A DNA stretch of 29,039 bases from contig SKNE01000037.1 in assembly GCA_007120675.1 (NCBI GenBank), positions 1-29,039 of the forward strand. The letters run 5' to 3'. The position numbers were made by a program, and so were the translations under genes. Within the stretch, counting starts at the first letter, position 1; each line of letters begins with the position of its first letter. The DNA is from Bacteroidales bacterium (GTDB lineage: Bacteria; Bacteroidota; Bacteroidia; Bacteroidales; UBA7960). Positions 24,875 through 29,039 of the stretch are shown here, one piece after another. The notes beneath the pieces are model-generated. The model made no database searches. It was not told where the DNA came from and saw only the letters and a program-made list of their open reading frames with translations.

Positions 24875-26791
24875 TCAGTTAAAAAACATCCAGGAAACAC
24901 CAAATTTGAACATCCCTTCCGGGAGAGGGTAGTATGGGGTGTCGTAAACGGGTGTTCGTTCGGTGAGGAGCCCAAGCAGGTGCTCAAATTTCACAAACAG
25001 GCGGGCCCGGCTGATTTTCGCATTCACAAACACATCCAGCAAAAACTCATGCCGGCTTTCATAATCATCCTGCAGGTAAAACTGACGCACCATGGGCATG
25101 TAGGCCATTGGCCGGTAGGGTGCGTTATAACGAAGGTCAATGCCGGTATGTGCATGCAGTGCCCCACCGAAGAGGATGAAGTCGGCGTAAACACTGTGGT
25201 AGCTGAGCCACCGGGGGAAGCGCTCAAAGAGATCTTCTGCCACATGCTGGTAATGGACCTGGTGCCGCGTATGCAGGATACCGGCATCTATCCTGGCCGA
25301 CAGACCGGCAGTGAGTACCGGGATCCACTCCCCGGGCTGTATGGGATAGGCCTCCTGATCCAGGAAAACGGGCCTGTGGAGTCTGTAGTAATTCCCCTGC
25401 AAAGTGAATATCCCGTGCTCAAGTTGCGCTCCCCCGTGAAAGACCCGGCTTTTTTCCAGGTCATTGAACCAGATCACGTAATTGCTCCTGGTGCGACGGA
25501 AAAAATAGGGTGATTGGTATTCGCGCCAGGAACCCTGCAGGCGCAAACGAAGGGGCAAACTGTGATCACCGATGCTGAGCCCCCCACCAATCATATGGTC
25601 CCGGTCGTTATACCCGCCAAAGGTATAGTGCGCCTGTCCGTCGAAGGAAAAAAATGCATCCGGGTCGGAGCGGAGAGCCAAACCGGGACGCAACTGGGCA
25701 TAGCGGTCCCTCAGGAATGGGTACTCATCGCCGCTGCTTTCCCTGAGAAGGGGCTGATCCACATTGATCAGCTCATGTTGCAGGTAAGCATGCACATGCA
25801 AGGGGAAGTCCGTTGTCGTCCCCGGCAAACCGGTTGACCAGCCCAGGTGATTGCTGAGGGTATGAACCACCGTTGAGTCGTAGGTCATCATTTCGTTGGA
25901 GCGGAATTCATCCGGATAAAAGTGGGTGGAGGGAGTGCTTGCCTCATCAAAGACAAAGGCCTGTCTTTTGTAGGTGATGCTATGCCTGAGGCGGCCAAGA
26001 TGGCGGAACCCGGGCTCTGCCAGGGTATCACTGTTACGATACCACCCCGGCTGATAGCTTTGCTGCAGGCGGATACCCAGCTCCCTGCGCCTGGACACGG
26101 CATTGTAAAGGTAGACCTCGTCCCGCGCTTCATCTTCCTCAAAACCGGCTGGGTCAACCAGGCCACCACTCTCCTGGTTGATGATGCGGTTGATCATGAA
26201 ACTGCCTGCCACCTGGTACCTGTCCAACGGTTCAGCATCCACGTATAGCAGCAAATTGGCGTTCCGCGCTTCCAGGCGGGAGTACATACCGGGAGAATTG
26301 ACTGTCTGGTAATTTATTCCGCCGTAAACATGTTCATGAAATCGCTGATTGTGCCTGGCGTAAAACAACTGCTCACTTTGTGAACCAAGGACATAATAGA
26401 GTTCCGAAAACACATGTGCCGGCCTGTAATACCTTACCTGGTCCAGGTCGTGCAGATAGCCCGGATATATGTCGTAGGGAAACAAGGTGAATCCCCGGTT
26501 CCACCGTGGGGCAAAAATCAAGGATCTTACAGGTTGGCCCGTGTTTCCCTTACCCGCATAAAGCCGGTCCGGACGCTGATGAAAAGCATAACGCTGGAAA
26601 GCGGTGAGGGTGGTATCGACCCACTGCTTTTCTTCAAACATGAGGGAGAAAAGGGCTGACTCCGTATACCAGGGCACAGCATGTGACGTTTCGATAGGGT
26701 GATCGTGTCCATGATCCTCTGCGGCCAGCGGATGGATGAAGCCCATCAAAACAAGCACACAGATTATGAGCGGGCGGACTGAACTTCTCAT
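24875..26791 (-). CDS. Putative porin (Porin_10-like outer-membrane beta-barrel)
   Basis: This 638-residue protein has an N-terminal signal peptide (MRSSVRPLIICVLVLMGFIH then PLAAED, cleavage near residue 24). A mature His/Asp-rich start (EDHGHDHPIETSHAVPWY) follows, then a long sequence of alternating polar and aromatic residues typical of beta-strands. It ends KFGVSWMFFN, an aromatic end as in outer-membrane barrels. The early part GNTGQPVRSLIFAPRW, the segment AHVFSELYYVLGSQSEQLFYARHNQRF, and VYGGINYQTVNSPGMYSRLE match the layout of Bacteroidota putative porins. The frame opens at 26863, but the ATG at 26791 directly precedes the signal peptide. It would form an outer-membrane channel or binding barrel; substrate is unknown. 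It is divergent from the patatin gene. Confidence 0.82.
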   Translation of the reverse strand: MRSSVRPLIICVLVLMGFIHPLAAEDHGHDHPIETSHAVPWYTESALFSLMFEEKQWVDTTLTAFQRYAFHQRPDRLYAGKGNTGQPVRSLIFAPRWNRGFTLFPYDIYPGYLHDLDQVRYYRPAHVFSELYYVLGSQSEQLFYARHNQRFHEHVYGGINYQTVNSPGMYSRLEARNANLLLYVDAEPLDRYQVAGSFMINRIINQESGGLVDPAGFEEDEARDEVYLYNAVSRRRELGIRLQQSYQPGWYRNSDTLAEPGFRHLGRLRHSITYKRQAFVFDEASTPSTHFYPDEFRSNEMMTYDSTVVHTLSNHLGWSTGLPGTTTDFPLHVHAYLQHELINVDQPLLRESSGDEYPFLRDRYAQLRPGLALRSDPDAFFSFDGQAHYTFGGYNDRDHMIGGGLSIGDHSLPLRLRLQGSWREYQSPYFFRRTRSNYVIWFNDLEKSRVFHGGAQLEHGIFTLQGNYYRLHRPVFLDQEAYPIQPGEWIPVLTAGLSARIDAGILHTRHQVHYQHVAEDLFERFPRWLSYHSVYADFILFGGALHAHTGIDLRYNAPYRPMAYMPMVRQFYLQDDYESRHEFLLDVFVNAKISRARLFVKFEHLLGLLTERTPVYDTPYYPLPEGMFKFGVSWMFFN

Positions 26792-26879
26792 CCTGCAATG
26801 GAAAAGTGGTGGAAACAAGGCGTAAAGGTACAGTTTTTTTTTCTGGAGCAGGGGCCAGGCCAATCTGGAGGAAAAAAGC

Positions 26880-26887
26880 TAATTTTG
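26880..26887 (+). promoter_or_regulatory. -7-like element upstream of the patatin gene
   Basis: TAATTTTG matches TAnnTTTG exactly, 47 bases before the GTG start at 26927, in the 135-base divergent gap with the porin gene. No clear -33 element is seen. Confidence 0.35.
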
Positions 26888-26926
26888 ATTGGTTTAAGGT
26901 AAGTTGATCATTTAAAACGACATCGC

Positions 26927-29039
26927 GTGAAATCAAAACACAACCATTATATCCTGGCCGTATGCCTGTGGCTGCTTCAGAGCCTGTCAACCTATTCCGC
27001 CGAGGTTGCCGCGGGCACTTCCCTGCAGATGGAGGCAAACCAGAAGACGGGTTTGACGCTGAGTGGTGGCGGTGCCCGGGGCCTGGCTCACATTGGGGTG
27101 CTGCATGTCATTGACAGCCTTGGACTGAAGATCGACTACATCACGGGGACCAGTACGGGAAGCATTGTGGGTGGGATGTATGCCTCCGGCTATTCAGCTG
27201 CTGAGATTGAGGCGTTTGCCCTTGGCATTGACTGGGAGGCCATGTTCAGCCGGCGCTCCGACCTGGCTTACATACATCCGTCCAGGAGGAGCACCTACCA
27301 GCAGCATATCATTGAACTCCCTATTGAAGACAGGCGAATCAGGCTGGCCACAGGGGCCATCGAAGGACAACAGCTGTGGAACACCCTCAGCGAAGTGTTT
27401 TTTCACGTATATGATATCCGGGATTTCAGCCAGTTGCCCATTCCGTTTGCCTGCGTGGCCACCAATGTGGAGAATGGAGAGGCGGTGGTGATGAAGACAG
27501 GTAATCTTGTGACGGCCATAAGGGCTTCCATGGCCATCCCCTCTGTTTTCACCACAGTCGACAGGGAGGGAGTCAAGCTCATTGATGGCGGGGTGGTGAA
27601 CAACTTCCCCACCAACGTGGTGAATGAGATGGGCGCTGAATATATTATCGGGGTCAATGTATCGCAGGGACTGAGACCGGCAGAGGAGCTCGTTACCCCC
27701 ATTGACATCATTTACCAGATGGGGTTTTACAGCGATGCCAGGAGTTTCGTCCGAAACAAGGAGATCACGGACCTGTTCATTGATGTGGACCTGGCTGGCT
27801 TTACTGCGGCAAGTTTCGCCCATACGGCCGAGATCATTGAACTGGGCAAGCGGGCGGCCCGGGAGAGGGTTGCGGAGCTGGAGAAACTGCCCCGCCGGAC
27901 AACGGATGAGCAGGAGCCGGCGGGGGTGGTAAGGGAAGCGCTGCAGTTTATTGTGGATAGCATTGAGTTTCAAGGGCTGGACAAGGTGAGAGAATGGTTC
28001 GTGGAAAACACCATGAATATCAGTCCGCGGGATACAATTACCGCTTATCAACTCACCAGGGCTGTCAACAGGCTCTATGCCAGCAATTATTTTAACCGGG
28101 TGCATTATTACCTGAAGCCGGGAACAGCAGGGGGTAGCGTCATCGTGGTCCTCGAACTGGACGAAAAGCCTTTCAGCAGTTTGTCTGCCGCCCTGCACTT
28201 CAGCTCATTTACCGGCGTGGGCATCATAGGGGGCATCAACAGCAACAGGTTCTTGTACTATAATACGCAGGCCTCTGCCACCGTGATGCTGGGAGAACAG
28301 CCGGCATTTCATGCTGACCTGAGGCATTTCCTGGACGACCGCAGGCGTAACTGGCTGCAATGGAGTGCCCGGGGGCGTCGCTTTGACTTTCCGCTTTACG
28401 AGGATTTCGAAGCCTTCGCCGAATACAAACAAAATTTTTTCCGGGCCGAATTATCAGCCAATAAGCTTACGGGAGACAACGCTTATGTAAGCCTTTCCTC
28501 TGCCTTCTATTACCAGTCTCTCCGTCCCAACATGCGTACGCCCACCACCATTGATGCCAGCACCAGCGCCCTGCAGCTTGGTTTGGCCTGGAAGCACCAA
28601 AGCCTCAACCGCAACATGTTTGCCACATCCGGCCAGCGAATCATGGCCAGGGGGACCTACTTCTTTGGTCAAAGTGTCTCTGTAAACGAAATCCGTCTCA
28701 ACAATGAACCGTCCACCCTGGAGGATCTGGGAATCAATATCGGCAACTTTTTACAGCTGGAGGCTACCTTCAAGTCGCTCATCCCTCTTGGCGGCAGGCT
28801 TTCCCAGGTAAGCCTGGTGCAACTGGGCTACCACCTGAATTATGAGCAGGGTTTCATCAATGGATTCAACCTGGGTGGCACCTACCAGTTCCTTGAAAAC
28901 CAGCTCACCTTTATTGGGTTAAATGAGTATGCGGTGGTCAGCGAATCGGTTCTGACGGCGGGTACAGGTTACCGCTTTAACGCGGGACGGGGGATTTTTG
29001 CCACGGCCCTGTTTAACGCCGCGCTCTACGATTTTCAGA
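26927..29039 (+). CDS. Patatin-like phospholipase with POTRA and Omp85-like barrel, cut at window end
   Basis: 704 codons are present, with no in-frame stop before the window ends. The GTG start at 26927 is chosen because it begins a signal peptide (ILAVCLWLLQSLSTYSA) and the frame is closed just upstream. The patatin domain (about 40-300) has the oxyanion motif SGGGARGLAHIG (Gly47-Gly52), the nucleophile elbow GTSTG with Ser76, and IDGGVVNNFP with Asp220, so the Ser-Asp dyad is complete. A POTRA-like segment follows (about 325-425, IEFQGLDKVREWFVENTM through VVLELDEKPF). The rest alternates as barrel strands (LHFSSFTGVGIIGGINSNRF onward). The architecture resembles PlpD and related bacterial patatin-Omp85 fusions: an outer-membrane-anchored lipase. 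Confidence 0.88.
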   Translation, partial: MKSKHNHYILAVCLWLLQSLSTYSAEVAAGTSLQMEANQKTGLTLSGGGARGLAHIGVLHVIDSLGLKIDYITGTSTGSIVGGMYASGYSAAEIEAFALGIDWEAMFSRRSDLAYIHPSRRSTYQQHIIELPIEDRRIRLATGAIEGQQLWNTLSEVFFHVYDIRDFSQLPIPFACVATNVENGEAVVMKTGNLVTAIRASMAIPSVFTTVDREGVKLIDGGVVNNFPTNVVNEMGAEYIIGVNVSQGLRPAEELVTPIDIIYQMGFYSDARSFVRNKEITDLFIDVDLAGFTAASFAHTAEIIELGKRAARERVAELEKLPRRTTDEQEPAGVVREALQFIVDSIEFQGLDKVREWFVENTMNISPRDTITAYQLTRAVNRLYASNYFNRVHYYLKPGTAGGSVIVVLELDEKPFSSLSAALHFSSFTGVGIIGGINSNRFLYYNTQASATVMLGEQPAFHADLRHFLDDRRRNWLQWSARGRRFDFPLYEDFEAFAEYKQNFFRAELSANKLTGDNAYVSLSSAFYYQSLRPNMRTPTTIDASTSALQLGLAWKHQSLNRNMFATSGQRIMARGTYFFGQSVSVNEIRLNNEPSTLEDLGINIGNFLQLEATFKSLIPLGGRLSQVSLVQLGYHLNYEQGFINGFNLGGTYQFLENQLTFIGLNEYAVVSESVLTAGTGYRFNAGRGIFATALFNAALYDFQ

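Noticed and set aside
27194..28198. 334-codon minus-strand frame
   Set aside because: It is antisense to the patatin gene, whose own frame runs open to the window end with Ser-Asp dyad motifs.

Overview
The window looks like a chromosomal stretch from a member of the Bacteroidota, probably a marine or anaerobic Bacteroidales/Marinilabiliales-type organism. The evidence is a Porin_10-type putative porin, a patatin fused to an Omp85-like barrel, a long-form PurC, a pyruvate:ferredoxin oxidoreductase, and several promoter-like sites matching the Bacteroidota -7 element TAnnTTTG. The genus cannot be fixed from sequence alone. There are no rRNA or tRNA genes, insertion sequences, prophage genes or CRISPR arrays. 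Coding density is high and most genes fall in short same-strand runs.

Layout: (1) 1-427, a truncated DUF62-family SAM-adenosyltransferase, divergent from phoH and purC (531-2515). (2) 2651-5368, separate lysine-ketoglutarate reductase and saccharopine dehydrogenase genes, in the order of the domains in the eukaryotic bifunctional enzyme. (3) 5492-10473 on the minus strand, a Na+/solute symporter, an exported M20 (CPS1/PM20D1-like) amidohydrolase and a GH3-family acyl-acid-amido synthetase homologue, reading in that order. (4) 10692-11519, an MscS channel. (5) 11595-20958, a molybdenum-hydroxylase region: xdhA-like FeS/FAD subunit, xdhB-like molybdopterin subunit, a MocA-like nucleotidyltransferase on the opposite strand, a YgfK-like multidomain flavo-iron-sulfur protein and a CysK-fold PLP enzyme. 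(6) 21020-24550 on the minus strand, pyruvate:ferredoxin oxidoreductase, facing the PLP gene across a bidirectional terminator. (7) 24551-24874, a noncoding gap with degenerate 37-bp tandem repeats. (8) 24875-26791 on the minus strand, an outer-membrane porin, divergent from a patatin-POTRA-barrel protein cut by the window end.

How the genes may work together: region 2 gives a complete lysine-to-glutamate plus aminoadipate-semialdehyde route. Region 5 resembles the xdh/ygfK/mocA neighbourhoods linked to selenium-dependent molybdenum hydroxylases and to anaerobic purine (urate) breakdown, but it lacks the ring-opening hydrolases in this window and carries an unfamiliar PLP enzyme. Region 3 pairs a possible amide-forming enzyme with a possible amide-cleaving enzyme and a transporter. 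This is a hypothesis for an acyl-amino-acid conjugation and salvage module. The most interesting leads are regions 3 and 5, the altered active-site motifs in the DUF62 protein, and the 37-bp repeats.
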